A DNA stretch of 64,000 nt from Gammaproteobacteria bacterium (GCA_029882355.1 JAOUKV010000001.1:144736-208735), one strand, 5' to 3'. Counted from the stretch's first letter, positions 19,053-30,260 are shown. The notes: generated by a model not told the origin, from the letters alone. Numbers and translations are program-made.

Positions 19053-21074
19053 ATGACCGACAAACGCAACATATTAGTCACCAGTGCCCTGCCTTACGCC
19101 AATGGTCCGATTCATCTGGGACATCTGGTCGAATACATCCAGACCGATATCTGGGCACGTTTTCAGCGTTTGCGCGGGCAAACCTGCTATTACGTCTGTG
19201 CTGATGATGCGCATGGTACACCCATTATGCTGCGCGCACGTCAGGACGGCATCACACCTGAAGAGCTGATTGCGGCAACCCAGAAAGACCACGAGGCAGA
19301 TTTTGCTGATTTCCTGATCGGTTTCGATAATTATTACACCACGCATTCGGATGAGAACAAGGAAATTGCCAGCGATATCTATCTGAAGCTGCGCGAAGAC
19401 GGCCACATCCGTACCGAAACCATCAAACAGGCTTACGACCCGGAAGCGGAAATGTTCCTGCCAGATCGTTTCATCAAGGGTATCTGCCCTAAATGCAATG
19501 CTGATGACCAATACGGTGATAACTGCGAAGCCTGCGGTGCAACTTATGCACCCACCGAATTGAAAAACCCGGTGTCTGCGGTCAGCGGTGCGACCCCCAT
19601 CGAAAAAGATTCTGAGCAGTATTTTTTCAAGCTTAGTGATTTTTCTGAGATGCTGAAAAAATGGATGTTTGAAGATGGCCACGTTCAGAGTGAAATCGCC
19701 AACAAACAATCCGAATGGCTGGAAGAAGGTTTGCAGGACTGGGACATCTCCCGCAACGCACCTTACTGGGGGTTCGAGATTCCTGATGCGCCAGGCAAGT
19801 ATTTTTATGTCTGGATGGACGCGCCTATGGGCTACATCGCCAGCTTCAAAAACCTGTGCGACAAGACCGACATTAATTTTGAAGAATACTGGGGCAAGGA
19901 CAGCAAAAACGAGGTCTACCATTTCATCGGTAAAGACATCGCACGTTTCCACACCCTGTTCTGGCCTGCAGTACTTTATGGCAGCGGCTATCGCACACCC
20001 AGTGCAGTTTTCTGTCATGGCTTCTTAACGGTGAATGGCCAGAAAATGTCGAAGTCACGTGGCACCTTTATTAAGGCACGCACCTATCTCGACCACCTGA
20101 AACCAGAATACCTGCGTTATTACTACGCGGCGAAATTATCCGACGGTGTCGATGATATCGATTTGAATCTGGAAGATTTCCGGCAGCGGGTGAATTCCGA
20201 TCTGGTTGGTAAGGTAGTCAACATCGCCAGCCGTTGTGCCGGTTTCATCAAAAAGAAATTTGATAATCAACTGTCAGCTGAATTACCCGAGCCTGATTTA
20301 TATAACGAGATGGTCGCCGCAGGTGAGCACATCGCCGAGTGTTTTGAAAATCGCGAATACAGCAAAGCGGTGCGCGAGATCATGGCACAGGCCGATAAAG
20401 CCAACGTTTACATTGATGATAAAAAACCCTGGGTGCTAGCCAAGGAAGAAGGTCAGGAAGATAATGTGCAAAAAATCTGTACACAGGGCTTGAATATGTT
20501 CCGCCTGTTGATGACTTATTTAAAACCAATTCTGCCGGAGACCGCTGAGAAATCAGAAGTATTTCTAAATACCGAATTATTGTGGAACAATATTGAACAG
20601 CCTTTATTGAGCCACACCATCAACAAATTCAAACCACTAATCACTCGCATCGAACAAGAGCAGACTGACGCCATGACCGAAGATTCAACAGAAAACATGC
20701 CAGTAGCCGAAGTAGTCACAGGCCCATTGGCTGACGACCCTATCTCCGATGAAATCCAGTTTGATGATTTTGCCAAAATCGATTTACGTATCGCCAGAAT
20801 TATCAAAGCCGAACACGTTGAAGGTGCGGATAAATTATTACAGCTGACACTCGATTTAGGTGGCCAAAGCAAAAATGTATTCGCGGGCATTAAATCAGCT
20901 TACAAACCCGAAGACCTCGAAGGCAAACTCACGGTCATGGTGGCTAATCTGGCACCACGTAAAATGCGCTTTGGTTTGTCCGAAGGTATGGTCTTAGCTG
21001 CAGGTCCAGGTGGTAAAGATTTATTCATCCTCAATCCTGATGACGGCGCTGAACCCGGTATGCGCGTCAAGTAA
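19053..21074 (+). CDS. metG: Methionyl-tRNA synthetase
   Basis: 674 residues from the ATG at 19053; an upstream ATG at 18978 adds 25 residues unlike the family. The HLGH (class I HIGH), zinc-binding CPKC...CEAC and KMSKSRG motifs are present, followed by the anticodon-binding helical domain and a C-terminal tRNA-binding OB domain ([11 protein letters not shown]). It charges tRNA-Met. Length and domain order match the long, dimeric MetG form. Confidence 0.97.
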   Translation: MTDKRNILVTSALPYANGPIHLGHLVEYIQTDIWARFQRLRGQTCYYVCADDAHGTPIMLRARQDGITPEELIAATQKDHEADFADFLIGFDNYYTTHSDENKEIASDIYLKLREDGHIRTETIKQAYDPEAEMFLPDRFIKGICPKCNADDQYGDNCEACGATYAPTELKNPVSAVSGATPIEKDSEQYFFKLSDFSEMLKKWMFEDGHVQSEIANKQSEWLEEGLQDWDISRNAPYWGFEIPDAPGKYFYVWMDAPMGYIASFKNLCDKTDINFEEYWGKDSKNEVYHFIGKDIARFHTLFWPAVLYGSGYRTPSAVFCHGFLTVNGQKMSKSRGTFIKARTYLDHLKPEYLRYYYAAKLSDGVDDIDLNLEDFRQRVNSDLVGKVVNIASRCAGFIKKKFDNQLSAELPEPDLYNEMVAAGEHIAECFENREYSKAVREIMAQADKANVYIDDKKPWVLAKEEGQEDNVQKICTQGLNMFRLLMTYLKPILPETAEKSEVFLNTELLWNNIEQPLLSHTINKFKPLITRIEQEQTDAMTEDSTENMPVAEVVTGPLADDPISDEIQFDDFAKIDLRIARIIKAEHVEGADKLLQLTLDLGGQSKNVFAGIKSAYKPEDLEGKLTVMVANLAPRKMRFGLSEGMVLAAGPGGKDLFILNPDDGAEPGMRVK

Positions 21075-21241
21075 AACCCAAATACAAATAAGAATTAATC
21101 ACATTAAGCCACTAAATACTCAACAGCTTATAAAAACTGAAGAGCGTCAGTGATCAGCAGGAAACTACCGCACATCACAAAATTCTGCTACCTGTTAAAC
21201 AGTTTACCTATACTTTCTATCACAGGGATGTGATACATACT

Positions 21242-21261
21242 CATTTGGCAAATACCAAATG
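21242..21261 (+). promoter_or_regulatory. Inverted repeat before the response-regulator gene
   Basis: CATTTGG and CCAAATG are separated by six bases, 27 bases before the start codon at 21288. A second palindrome, ATCACA-GGGA-TGTGAT, lies at 21219-21234. They sit in a 213-base non-coding gap and could be operators or mRNA hairpins. No regulator is identifiable. Confidence 0.25.
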
Positions 21262-21287
21262 GAACTGAAACGATCCTTGCGGTATAT

Positions 21288-22604
21288 ATGAAAGTACTCG
21301 TCCTAGAACACAGTCGCTTATTCCAGAAAATGCTCACTGAGCTTCTGGAGGAACTTGGCTGTGAAGTCGATTGCGTTCGTTCTGGTGCAGAAGGTATGGA
21401 AAACCTCAAAGAAGAACAGCATTACAACCTGATCCTGGCTGGACAACATATTTTTGATGAAAGTGGCATGGACTTTGCCGATTGCTGTCGCAGCAAACAA
21501 GTTTCATGCCCCATCATACTGCTCACCTCCGAACCCAATGAAGCATTGTTAAAAAATGCTTACAGCGCCGGCATTACTGATATTTTTCCAAAAACCAATT
21601 TTACTTATTTACGTGAAAGCCTGCGTTATTATATCGAAGGTCAAACCGCTGTAGATATTGAAGGCGGCCGTGTCCTCTATGTTGAAGACAGCCGCTCAGT
21701 TGCCCACGTTGTTATTGGTTATCTGAACAAAATAAATTTAGACGTTACTCATTTTACTAATGCTGAATCTGCTCTGGAATCGGTTCTTAATGAAAACTAT
21801 GACCTGGTCATTACCGATGTCATGCTAGATGGCACCATGAGCGGTGTTGCACTTGTCAGAATGATACGTGCCAATAGCTCGCATATTTCAGAAATACCCA
21901 TTCTTGCCATGACCGGTCACGATGATCCCAAAAGAAGAATTGAGTTATATCATGCTGGCATCAATGACTACGTCACCAAGCCACCCATTGAAGAAGAATT
22001 AGCGGCGCGTGTTTACAATTTAATCACTAATAAACGATTGCTCGATCAGGTTCGTGAACAACAGAAATCGCTTTATGAAATGGCAATGAAAGACCAGCTC
22101 ACTACCTGTCACAATCGCCATAGCCTTGCCGAGCATGCCAACAAATACATTCATGACGCCATTAAATATAAATCGCCTTTGGCAATGATGATTCTCGATC
22201 TCGATCATTTCAAGGAAGTCAACGATCAACACGGACATACCACTGGTGATATCGTGCTAAGTAATATTGGTGAGCTGCTAATGGCTTGCTGTAAGCAGGG
22301 TGATTTTATTGCACGTATTGGTGGTGAAGAATTTGCCATCATGCTACCCCATTACACAGCCAGCACCGCCATGGAAAAAGCCGAAGAAATTCGTAGTATT
22401 ATCGAACTGCGCAAACCTGCTGGGCTTGTAGTGACCGCAAGCATTGGCGTTGCCTGCTTATCGAAAAAACATGATGGCAACTATGACCGTTTATATAAGG
22501 ATGCCGATCAGGCTGTTTATATGTCGAAAGAAAATGGTAGGAACTGTATTAGTTTCTACGATGATGAAGTGATGATTAATAAAACTTCTGCTGCAGGAAA
22601 TTGA
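21288..22604 (+). CDS. Two-receiver response regulator with GGDEF domain (diguanylate cyclase)
   Basis: 438 residues: receiver domain 1 (about 1-120, MKVLVLEHSRLFQ), receiver domain 2 (about 125-245, with VLYVEDS, VITDVMLDG as phospho-acceptor region, MTGHDD and TKPP), a coiled linker, and a GGDEF domain with the active-site GGEEF in ARIGGEEFAIMLP. Receiver 1 lacks the usual aspartate context (LILAGQH) and is probably degenerate. The position of the inhibitory I-site reads KQGD rather than RxxD, so product inhibition may be lost. Makes c-di-GMP in response to phosphorylation. PleD-like architecture. Confidence 0.93.
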   Translation: MKVLVLEHSRLFQKMLTELLEELGCEVDCVRSGAEGMENLKEEQHYNLILAGQHIFDESGMDFADCCRSKQVSCPIILLTSEPNEALLKNAYSAGITDIFPKTNFTYLRESLRYYIEGQTAVDIEGGRVLYVEDSRSVAHVVIGYLNKINLDVTHFTNAESALESVLNENYDLVITDVMLDGTMSGVALVRMIRANSSHISEIPILAMTGHDDPKRRIELYHAGINDYVTKPPIEEELAARVYNLITNKRLLDQVREQQKSLYEMAMKDQLTTCHNRHSLAEHANKYIHDAIKYKSPLAMMILDLDHFKEVNDQHGHTTGDIVLSNIGELLMACCKQGDFIARIGGEEFAIMLPHYTASTAMEKAEEIRSIIELRKPAGLVVTASIGVACLSKKHDGNYDRLYKDADQAVYMSKENGRNCISFYDDEVMINKTSAAGN

Positions 22605-22624
22605 GCTTCCGACAATAGCCATAA

Positions 22625-23737
22625 TTAATCAGCAACCACTACCCTGTTCCGCCCCTGTTCCTTGGCTTTTAACAAAGCACCGTCAGCACTTGTTAACAAC
22701 TGCTCGGCAATCTCACCACTATCACCAATGCTGTTGTTTTTTGGAATAAAACTGGCCAATCCAACCGAAATCGATATTTTCAATGGTGCTTGCCCATCAA
22801 TCTCTATATTGGCATCGGCGACCGCACAGCGAACACGTTCAGCCGTCTCAATAGCAATCAAACCGGTAATGCCGGGCAGAATCACCACAAATTCTTCTCC
22901 ACCATAACGCGCCACCACATCGCCGGTACGTACGGCATTCAGCATGACTTGCGCCACTTTCTGCAAGACTTGATCTCCAATATCATGACCATAATTGTCA
23001 TTTACTTTCTTGAAAAAATCCACATCCAGATACAGGCAACTCAGAGGCAGAACATCGCGCAAAGATCGACTAATCTCGATATTCATCCATTTTTCCAGCT
23101 CTCGTCGATTAGCCAGACCGGTCAATGCATCGGTTAGACCCAAACGTCTCAGACGTTCATAATTCAGGCAATTCTCGACGCAGATAGCCGTCACTGCCGC
23201 AAGCCGTTGTAAAAACTCGGTAGCCGCACCCGATTGATAACGTGTCGTATCCTGACTAAACAACGCCAGACAACCAATCAGCTGATCCCGACGGATAAAG
23301 GGTAAGACAACGATACTACCTTCTTTATCTTTAACCTCCTTAAATAACCACTGATGATCTTCAGGCTCATAACGACTCAGAAACGGGGATTTCCCCATCG
23401 AATCCAACAATTCAATTTGAATTGGATCATGCGTCAGCATCATTCCATCCGGACATTCCTGCTGACCATTTATACTGCACAGAGCAGAAGAGATTGCATT
23501 ATCATCATCCAGCATAACCAGAGAAACCGCACCTAAGTGCTGAGTTTCCTTGAACTCTCCCTGCAGATAACGACCTATTTCAGAGAAATCCTGAGCCGAC
23601 AACAGAGCCAGCTCGATAGCCTGAAATCGGTTGTGGACTTGCTCGTTATGCCTGGCGGCATCCAGCTGCTTGGCAACCTGTCGCCGCAAACGCACCACTT
23701 CTGAATTTAAATCAGGCATTTTGTATGTATTACCCAT
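22625..23737 (-). CDS. GAF/DUF484-like sensor diguanylate cyclase
   Basis: 370 residues: an N-terminal coiled coil (about 10-45), a GAF domain similar in pattern to DUF484 proteins (about 50-200), and a GGDEF domain with YGGEEFVVILPG. A proper I-site, RTGD, lies five residues before GGEEF, so product inhibition by c-di-GMP is expected. It is soluble and convergent with the preceding cyclase, with a 20-base gap, so both termini may influence each other transcriptionally. Confidence 0.92.
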   Translation of the reverse strand: MGNTYKMPDLNSEVVRLRRQVAKQLDAARHNEQVHNRFQAIELALLSAQDFSEIGRYLQGEFKETQHLGAVSLVMLDDDNAISSALCSINGQQECPDGMMLTHDPIQIELLDSMGKSPFLSRYEPEDHQWLFKEVKDKEGSIVVLPFIRRDQLIGCLALFSQDTTRYQSGAATEFLQRLAAVTAICVENCLNYERLRRLGLTDALTGLANRRELEKWMNIEISRSLRDVLPLSCLYLDVDFFKKVNDNYGHDIGDQVLQKVAQVMLNAVRTGDVVARYGGEEFVVILPGITGLIAIETAERVRCAVADANIEIDGQAPLKISISVGLASFIPKNNSIGDSGEIAEQLLTSADGALLKAKEQGRNRVVVAD

Positions 23738-23889
23738 CTATTTAGGTCCATTTAAATTACTTCCAGCAAGCATAGTAAAATCCTGAATTTACAAACTATA
23801 TACGAAACACGAGTTTGCCGGATTCTTATTTCATATACCATCCCCTTGGTTATAGGTTTTTGTGACTCACTATTTGATACAATCACGCG

Positions 23890-24471
23890 ATGACTGAATA
23901 TGCACTCATATTATTAAGCACCATACTGGTTAATAACTTTGTACTGGTGAAGTTTCTCGGCCTGTGTCCGTTTATGGGCGTCTCCCGCAAACTGGAAACG
24001 GCTATTGGCATGGCGCTGGCAACCACATTCGTACTGACGCTGTCCTCAGTATGTAGCTTTCTGGTCAATCAATATATCCTCGCGCCACTGGGTATCGAAT
24101 TCATGCGCACCATCATGTTTATTCTGGTCATTGCCGTTGTCGTTCAATTCACCGAAATGGTGGTACACAAGACCAGTCCGATGCTATACAACGTATTGGG
24201 GATTTTTCTGCCGCTCATCACCACCAACTGTGCAGTCCTGGGTGTTGCTCTGCTCAACGTGCAGGAACAGCATGGTTTTTTACAATCACTATTTTATGGC
24301 TTTGGTGCGGCGGTTGGTTTCTCCATGGTGTTGATTCTGTTTGCGGCCATGCGTGAAAAAATTGCTGCTGCCGATGTGCCGGAAATTTTCCAGGGCAGCG
24401 CCATTGCCTTGATCACAGCGGGCATTATGTCACTGGCGTTTATGGGCTTTGGCGGCCTCATCAAGGTTTGA
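23890..24471 (+). CDS. rsxA: Electron transport complex subunit RsxA/RnfA
   Basis: 193 residues with six predicted transmembrane helices and the family signature [23 protein letters not shown]. It is a membrane subunit of the Rnf complex that couples electron transfer between ferredoxin and NAD to ion movement, or reduces SoxR in E. coli. First gene of rsxABCDGE-nth. Confidence 0.96.
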   Translation: MTEYALILLSTILVNNFVLVKFLGLCPFMGVSRKLETAIGMALATTFVLTLSSVCSFLVNQYILAPLGIEFMRTIMFILVIAVVVQFTEMVVHKTSPMLYNVLGIFLPLITTNCAVLGVALLNVQEQHGFLQSLFYGFGAAVGFSMVLILFAAMREKIAAADVPEIFQGSAIALITAGIMSLAFMGFGGLIKV

Positions 24472-24481
24472 TTCAAATTAC

Positions 24482-25045
24482 ATGGTAACCGTCGTTGTCA
24501 TTCTTCTGGCTATTATTGCTGCTATTTTTGGCATCATACTGGGCTATTCTGCGATACGTTTTAGAGTTGAAGGTAACCCTGTGGTCGATAAGATCGATGC
24601 CCTGTTACCTCAAACCCAATGCGGCCAGTGTACTTATCCCGGCTGTCGCCCCTACGCCGAGGCCATGGCCAGTGGTGAAGCACCAATCAATCAGTGCCCA
24701 CCCGGCGGTGAAGCTACCATTGTTGCGCTGGCCGACTTGCTGGGTGTCGAAGTACTACCACTCAATGCTGAAAACGGTGAAGTCAAAGAAGGCAAAACCG
24801 TTGTTGTTATCGATGAACAAACCTGCATTGGCTGCACCCTTTGTATTCAGGCCTGCCCGGTTGATGCCATATTGGGCGCCGCCAAACAAATGCACACGAT
24901 CATCACTTCAGAATGCACCGGTTGTGATTTATGTATTCCACCCTGCCCGGTTGATTGCATTCATATTGTTCCCGTCGAACAAAATATGAACAACTGGAAA
25001 TGGCCGGCACCCAACGGTGGCCACGCGGCACCCAAGGCAAGTTAG
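24482..25045 (+). CDS. rsxB: Electron transport complex subunit RsxB/RnfB
   Basis: 187 residues from the ATG at 24482; an in-frame TTG lies 11 codons upstream inside rsxA. A membrane anchor (about 2-25) is followed by a CGQCTYPGC cluster site and two [4Fe-4S] ferredoxin motifs ([12 protein letters not shown] and [12 protein letters not shown]). It is the ferredoxin-type electron-entry subunit. Confidence 0.95.
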   Translation: MVTVVVILLAIIAAIFGIILGYSAIRFRVEGNPVVDKIDALLPQTQCGQCTYPGCRPYAEAMASGEAPINQCPPGGEATIVALADLLGVEVLPLNAENGEVKEGKTVVVIDEQTCIGCTLCIQACPVDAILGAAKQMHTIITSECTGCDLCIPPCPVDCIHIVPVEQNMNNWKWPAPNGGHAAPKAS

Positions 25046-25050
25046 CGCTC

Positions 25051-26700
25051 ATGGAATCAACAAAACTTAAACATTTTCACGGTGGTTTATGTCTGGATTA
25101 TCATAAGGATATATCCAGACAGACCGCTATTGTCGTCTGCCCTGCGCAATCTCGTTACGTTATCCCCTTACAACAGCACATTGGTGCTGCCGGCAAAGTC
25201 ACCGTCGAACAAGGTCAACGTGTTTTAAAAGGCCAGATGCTGGCGACCACAAAAAAACTCATCAGTGCTCCGGTACATTCTCCTGTCTCGGGCACTGTTG
25301 TTGAAATTACTAAACATGCAGTACCGCATCCATCTGGTATGGAAGCCGACTGCATCATCATCGAAAATGATTTTCAGGATGAATGGGTAGAAAGAAAACC
25401 TGTTGCCCAAAACTATCACCAGATGAATTCCCACGACCTGCGCAATATCGTTCGCGATGCGGGTATTGTTGGTCTTGGTGGTGCGGTATTCCCAGCGGCG
25501 ATTAAACAAACGGAAATCAATATCAACACCTTGATCCTTAACGGTGTTGAGTGCGAACCCTATATCACCTGTGATGACAGACTGATGCAGGAACGTGCCA
25601 GAGAAATTATTTCAGGCGCTGACATTATTGGTCACATTATCAAAGCACGTGAATGTATCATCGCCATCGAGGACAATAAGCCCGAAGCCATTGCAGCCAT
25701 GCAGGTCGCTATCAATGAAGACAATACCGGTTTCTTTCGCGTACAGGTGATACCCACCCTTTATCCCAGTGGCAGTGAAAAACAGCTAATACAAATTATC
25801 ACTGGCAAAGAAGTTCCTATTAATGGTTTACCCGCCGATATTGATACGCTCTGCCAGAACGTCGGCACCGCTTATGCTATTCACAAGGCCGTATTTGAAG
25901 ATGAGCCATTAATTTCACGCATCGTTACCATCACCGGCAAAGGCATTAAACAACCGCAAAATATGGAAGTTGCCATTGGCACTTATATAGCTGACTGCAT
26001 CGAGCAATGCGGCGGTTATAACGATGATGCCAGCTGCATGATCATGGGTGGGCCGATGATGGGCTTCACAATAAACAGCGATCAATTACCGGTGGTCAAA
26101 GCATGCAACTGCCTGTTAGTAACTACCAGCGATGAAATCTATCCTGCCAATACAGAGGCACACATGCCCTGCATTCGCTGCGGAAGATGTGTTGAAGTTT
26201 GCCCGGCAAAACTGTTGCCGCAGCAACTTTACTGGTACGCCAGCACCAACAATTCTGAACGTGCTGCTGAATATCATTTATTTGACTGTATCGAATGCGG
26301 CTGTTGTTCCTATGTCTGTCCCAGCCAGATACCATTGGTACAATACTATCGCAGCGCTAAATCAGAAATCTGGGCGCTCGAAGCTGACCGTAAAAAATCA
26401 AATGCAGCACGCCAACGCCATGAGGCACGTCTATTCCGTCTCGAACAACAAAAACGGGAACGTGATGAGAAACTACGCATAAAACGCGAGATGCTAAATA
26501 AGAAAAAAGGCAAAACTGAAGAAATCGAAATCGATGCGAAGAAAGCAGCGATAGCCGAAGCACTGGCACGCGTAAAAAAGAAAAAAGAAACTCAGGCGAT
26601 CACGCCTAAAAATACCGATCATCTTAGCGCTGAACAGGAACGTCAGATCAAAGAAGCAGATCGACGTCGTCAGATGTTAAAGGATGAAAACCATGAATAG
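25051..26700 (+). CDS. rsxC: Electron transport complex subunit RsxC/RnfC
   Basis: 549 residues from the ATG at 25051, just after the rsxB stop; a longer frame starts inside rsxB and is unlikely. It has the FHGGL start, an NADH/FMN-binding GLGGAVFP region, and two ferredoxin motifs (CIRCGRCVEVCP and CIECGCCSYVCPSQIP). It ends with a Lys/Arg/Glu-rich helical tail (about 440-549). It is the NADH-side subunit. Confidence 0.95.
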   Translation: MESTKLKHFHGGLCLDYHKDISRQTAIVVCPAQSRYVIPLQQHIGAAGKVTVEQGQRVLKGQMLATTKKLISAPVHSPVSGTVVEITKHAVPHPSGMEADCIIIENDFQDEWVERKPVAQNYHQMNSHDLRNIVRDAGIVGLGGAVFPAAIKQTEININTLILNGVECEPYITCDDRLMQERAREIISGADIIGHIIKARECIIAIEDNKPEAIAAMQVAINEDNTGFFRVQVIPTLYPSGSEKQLIQIITGKEVPINGLPADIDTLCQNVGTAYAIHKAVFEDEPLISRIVTITGKGIKQPQNMEVAIGTYIADCIEQCGGYNDDASCMIMGGPMMGFTINSDQLPVVKACNCLLVTTSDEIYPANTEAHMPCIRCGRCVEVCPAKLLPQQLYWYASTNNSERAAEYHLFDCIECGCCSYVCPSQIPLVQYYRSAKSEIWALEADRKKSNAARQRHEARLFRLEQQKRERDEKLRIKREMLNKKKGKTEEIEIDAKKAAIAEALARVKKKKETQAITPKNTDHLSAEQERQIKEADRRRQMLKDENHE

Positions 26701-26753
26701 TCGACGTCTAACAAAACTATTATTGAATCAAAATTATTCAGGACGGATGGAAA

Positions 26754-27803
26754 ATGTTATTTCGTAAAGCCAGCTCTCCTTTTATCAGCGCACAGGCCAG
26801 CGTACATTCGATCATGTATCAGGTGTTATACGCCCTGATCCCTGGAACATTAGCCGCCATCTATTTCTTTGGCTGGGGTATATTAATCAATCTGCTGATC
26901 GCTGCCATTATCTGTCTGCTCAGCGAAGCCTTTGTTCTCAAGCTCAGAAACCGTCCCATTAAAGCTTCACTCACAGACGGTAGCGCACTCATCACCGCCT
27001 GTCTGTTAGCACTGGCCCTGCCCCCACTCGCGCCCTGGTGGCTCACCGCTATTGCCTCGATTTTTGCTATCGTAATTGCCAAACAACTCTATGGCGGTCT
27101 CGGCTTCAACGTATTTAATCCCGCTATGGTCGGTTATATTGTTGTCATGATTTCATTCCCACGGGAAATGACTTTCTGGGTAGCACCGCTAGGCGCAGTC
27201 GATCACTGGCTTAGTTTCAGTGATACCTTCAGCATTATTTTTTCCGGGGCTTTACCCGATCAAAGTTCCATCGATAGCGTCACCATGGCCACACCCATGG
27301 ATACCTTAAAAACCCAGATAGCTTTAGAAAACGATATTGAAAGCACCCGTCATCATAAAGTTTACGGTGCTCTATTTAATAACTTTGGCGGTAAAGGCTG
27401 GCAGTGGATTAATTTATTATTTCTGCTCAGCGGCCTCTGGATGATCAAACAAAAAATCATCGACTGGCGCATCCCGGTTTCGTTTTTACTGACACTCTTA
27501 TTTATTGCCAATTTTTTTGCGGTCAGCGATTACGCTAGCTATCCATCTGCTTTGTTTCATCTGTTTAGCGGTGGCACCATGTTGTGTGCTTTCTTTATCG
27601 CCACCGATCCCATTTCAGCCAGCACCACACCAAAAGGTCGATGGATTTACGGTATGGGTATTGCTGTGCTGGTTTACTGTATTAGAACCTGGGGAGGCTA
27701 CCCTGATGGCATCGCCTTCGCCATTGTCCTGATGAATATAACCGTACCCTTACTCGACTATTACACGCAGCCAAAAACTTACGGTAAGTCGGAAGTCGAA
27801 TAA
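26754..27803 (+). CDS. rsxD: Electron transport complex subunit RsxD/RnfD
   Basis: 349 residues with about nine transmembrane helices, DGSALITACLLALALPP, and the covalent FMN attachment motif in VTMATPMDT. It starts 53 bases after rsxC, the largest gap in the operon, with ACGGATGGA-type spacing before the ATG. Its stop overlaps rsxG as TAATG. Confidence 0.95.
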   Translation: MLFRKASSPFISAQASVHSIMYQVLYALIPGTLAAIYFFGWGILINLLIAAIICLLSEAFVLKLRNRPIKASLTDGSALITACLLALALPPLAPWWLTAIASIFAIVIAKQLYGGLGFNVFNPAMVGYIVVMISFPREMTFWVAPLGAVDHWLSFSDTFSIIFSGALPDQSSIDSVTMATPMDTLKTQIALENDIESTRHHKVYGALFNNFGGKGWQWINLLFLLSGLWMIKQKIIDWRIPVSFLLTLLFIANFFAVSDYASYPSALFHLFSGGTMLCAFFIATDPISASTTPKGRWIYGMGIAVLVYCIRTWGGYPDGIAFAIVLMNITVPLLDYYTQPKTYGKSEVE

Positions 27804-28483
27804 TGAATATTCATAAACAGGTCGCCACTACTGCTTTATTATTGATGTTGTTCGCCGTTATCGGCGCTGCACTGGTGGGTATTATTTATGACAATACTTA
27901 TGAAACTATCAAATACAACGAACAGCAGGCCTTGCTCAAACAGCTCAATAACATTGTGCCCGCATCAGACTACGACAATGATTTACTCTCAGATACGCTT
28001 GAGCTAGCAGCCGATCATAATCTGGGCACATCTGAAACTTCCACTGCTTACCGTGCGCGTAAACAGGGTAAAAATGTCGCCGTGGTATTTTCTGCCATCG
28101 CGCCCAATGGATACAATGGTTCCATTCATCTATTGGTCGGTGTTTATAATGACGGTAACCTGGCAGGTGTGCGCGTTGTAAAACACCGTGAAACTCCCGG
28201 TCTGGGCGATGCTATCGAAGCCAGGCGTTCAGACTGGATTCTCGATTTCACTGATAAATCACTAGCCAAACTAAACGACAAACAGTGGAAAGTAAAACGT
28301 GATGGCGGTGAGTTCGATCAGTTCACTGGTGCCACCATAACACCACGCGCAGTAGTGAAAGCCGTACACTCTGCTTTGTTATACTACAAAACCAATCAAA
28401 CTATTTTGTTTAATAAAAACATTAACGACAATGATATTAATAGCGAAAAACCAAGTTTAGAAACTGATAAACCAGAGCCTTAA
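27803..28483 (+). CDS. rsxG: Electron transport complex subunit RsxG/RnfG
   Basis: 226 residues: an N-terminal membrane helix (about 9-30), a periplasmic FMN-binding domain and the flavinylation motif [11 protein letters not shown], whose threonine carries FMN. The C-terminal tail of about 25 residues is Asn/Asp/Lys-rich. Translationally coupled to rsxD. Confidence 0.95.
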   Translation: MNIHKQVATTALLLMLFAVIGAALVGIIYDNTYETIKYNEQQALLKQLNNIVPASDYDNDLLSDTLELAADHNLGTSETSTAYRARKQGKNVAVVFSAIAPNGYNGSIHLLVGVYNDGNLAGVRVVKHRETPGLGDAIEARRSDWILDFTDKSLAKLNDKQWKVKRDGGEFDQFTGATITPRAVVKAVHSALLYYKTNQTILFNKNINDNDINSEKPSLETDKPEP

Positions 28484-28488
28484 ACATC

Positions 28489-29181
28489 ATGACAACCGAA
28501 CAACAAACAATTGTTAAAAATGGTCTGTGGACAAACAATGTCGCACTGGTGCAACTACTGGGACTCTGCCCACTGTTGGCGGTAACATCTAGCCTTATTA
28601 ATGGCTTAGGTTTGGGCATCGCCACATTAATTACTTTGGTTCTATCTAATACTTTTGTTTCTATTATTCGTCACTGGACCCGCCCGGAAGTCCGTATCCC
28701 TATTTTTGTATTGATCATCGCCTCCATCGTCACCGCCATTGAACTGGCGATGAATGCCTGGTTCCACGAACTATTTTTAATACTGGGTATATTTATTCCG
28801 CTGATTGTCACCAACTGCTCCATCATCGCGCGTGCCGAGGCTTTTGCATCCAGGAACAACATCCTCGATTCCGCACTCGATGGTTTCATGATGGGCATGG
28901 GCTTCCTGCTGGTGCTGGTATTACTTGGCGGGCTACGCGAAGCTATTGGACAGGGTACGCTCTTTGCCAATGCCCACCTGATGTTCGGTTCCGCCGCTGA
29001 AGGACTGGAATTCACCCTGATTCAAGATTACCCAGGCTTCCTGCTCGCTATTCTGCCACCCGGTGCTTTTATCGGACTGGGACTTTTAATCGCTGTCAAA
29101 AACAGCATCGAAAAACATAAAAGTAAAAAAGTTGTTCTGGTTAGCGCACCCGTTAAACCGGCTGAAGCCCCAGCGCAATAA
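28489..29181 (+). CDS. rsxE: Electron transport complex subunit RsxE/RnfE
   Basis: 230 residues, paralogous to RsxA, with six transmembrane helices and [20 protein letters not shown]. Starts five bases after rsxG. Confidence 0.95.
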   Translation: MTTEQQTIVKNGLWTNNVALVQLLGLCPLLAVTSSLINGLGLGIATLITLVLSNTFVSIIRHWTRPEVRIPIFVLIIASIVTAIELAMNAWFHELFLILGIFIPLIVTNCSIIARAEAFASRNNILDSALDGFMMGMGFLLVLVLLGGLREAIGQGTLFANAHLMFGSAAEGLEFTLIQDYPGFLLAILPPGAFIGLGLLIAVKNSIEKHKSKKVVLVSAPVKPAEAPAQ

Positions 29182-29192
29182 ACCAAGCCAGA

Positions 29193-29825
29193 ATGAATGC
29201 ACAGAAACGCTTCGAGATTTTCTCACGTCTCAAAGACAACAATCCCAACCCAACTACCGAACTCAATTACCAAAACCCCTTTGAGTTACTGATTGCTGTC
29301 ATTCTTTCTGCACAGGCGACCGATGTCAGCGTCAACAAAGCTACCGATAAACTCTACCCCATCGCCAATACACCTAAAGCGATTTACCAACTCGGTGAAA
29401 AAGGTCTTAAACAGTACATCCGCACCATTGGCCTGTTCAACACCAAAGCGGCCAATATCATCAAAACCTGTAAAATTCTGCGCGATGAATACGCCAGCGA
29501 AGTACCGCAGCAGCAAGAACAACTCGAGGCACTGCCTGGAGTCGGACGAAAAACCGCCAACGTGGTCCGCAACACCGCTTTTGGTCATCCGACCATCGCC
29601 GTCGATACACACATCTTTCGTGTTTCCAATCGAACCAAAATTGCACCCGGTAAAAATGTAGTTGAAGTTGAAAAAAAATTAATGAAATTCGTGCCCAAAG
29701 AGTTTTTACAAGATGCCCATCACTGGCTTATCCTGCTGGGCCGTTATACCTGCATCGCACGCAAACCCCGTTGTGGCTCCTGCGTGATCGAAGACCTCTG
29801 TGAATTCAAGGATAAAACTGAATAA
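29193..29825 (+). CDS. nth: Endonuclease III (DNA glycosylase/AP lyase)
   Basis: 210 residues. The helix-hairpin-helix LPGVGRKTANVV holds the catalytic lysine, VDTHIFRVSNR holds the catalytic aspartate, and the [4Fe-4S] cluster is ligated by CIARKPRCGSCVIEDLC. It removes oxidised pyrimidines. It is the usual last gene of the rsx operon. Confidence 0.97.
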   Translation: MNAQKRFEIFSRLKDNNPNPTTELNYQNPFELLIAVILSAQATDVSVNKATDKLYPIANTPKAIYQLGEKGLKQYIRTIGLFNTKAANIIKTCKILRDEYASEVPQQQEQLEALPGVGRKTANVVRNTAFGHPTIAVDTHIFRVSNRTKIAPGKNVVEVEKKLMKFVPKEFLQDAHHWLILLGRYTCIARKPRCGSCVIEDLCEFKDKTE

Positions 29826-30247
29826 TGTTTAATCAAGACCGTAATCAAATGCGCAAAGTTTTTTTTGACTGCTGGAAAGCTCATCGAGAAAATGCCCCGC
29901 TAGACGCCATGCAAAAGATCATTGTTCACATTATTGAATTACATACTGAATACCAAAGTTTACTGGAAAACGAAGCCGCACTGGATAAAGACTATCTCCC
30001 CGAGCAGGGCGAAGTAAATCCTTTTTTACATATGAGCATGCATATCGCCCTGCACGAGCAAATCAGCACTGATCGACCTGACGGCATAAAAGCACTGTAC
30101 CAATCGATCATTATGAAACAAGGTTCTGCACACGAAGCAGAACATAAAATGATGGATTGTTTAGGTGAAGCTTTGTGGTTGGCGCAAAGAAATAACACGA
30201 TGCCGGATGAAGTGGCTTATTTTGAGTGTTTGAAAAAGCTAAGCTAA
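29825..30247 (+). CDS. DUF1841 family protein
   Basis: 140 residues, cytosolic, with the family pattern FNQDRNQMRKVFFDCWKA, NPFLHMSMHIALHEQISTDRP and HEAEHKMMDCLGEALW. Several conserved His/Glu residues suggest a helical, possibly metal-binding fold, but function is unknown. It overlaps nth as TAATG, so it is the last gene of the rsx-nth operon. Confidence 0.88.
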   Translation: MFNQDRNQMRKVFFDCWKAHRENAPLDAMQKIIVHIIELHTEYQSLLENEAALDKDYLPEQGEVNPFLHMSMHIALHEQISTDRPDGIKALYQSIIMKQGSAHEAEHKMMDCLGEALWLAQRNNTMPDEVAYFECLKKLS

Positions 30248-30260
30248 CGCATAGATCCGC

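Noticed and set aside
19074..20018. A 314-codon open frame on the minus strand inside metG
   Set aside because: It lies antisense within the well-supported metG gene, has no family features and reflects codon bias of metG.
21219..21234. A CRP site at ATCACA-GGGA-TGTGAT
   Set aside because: The half-sites are in the wrong order and spacing for CRP (TGTGA-N6-TCACA).
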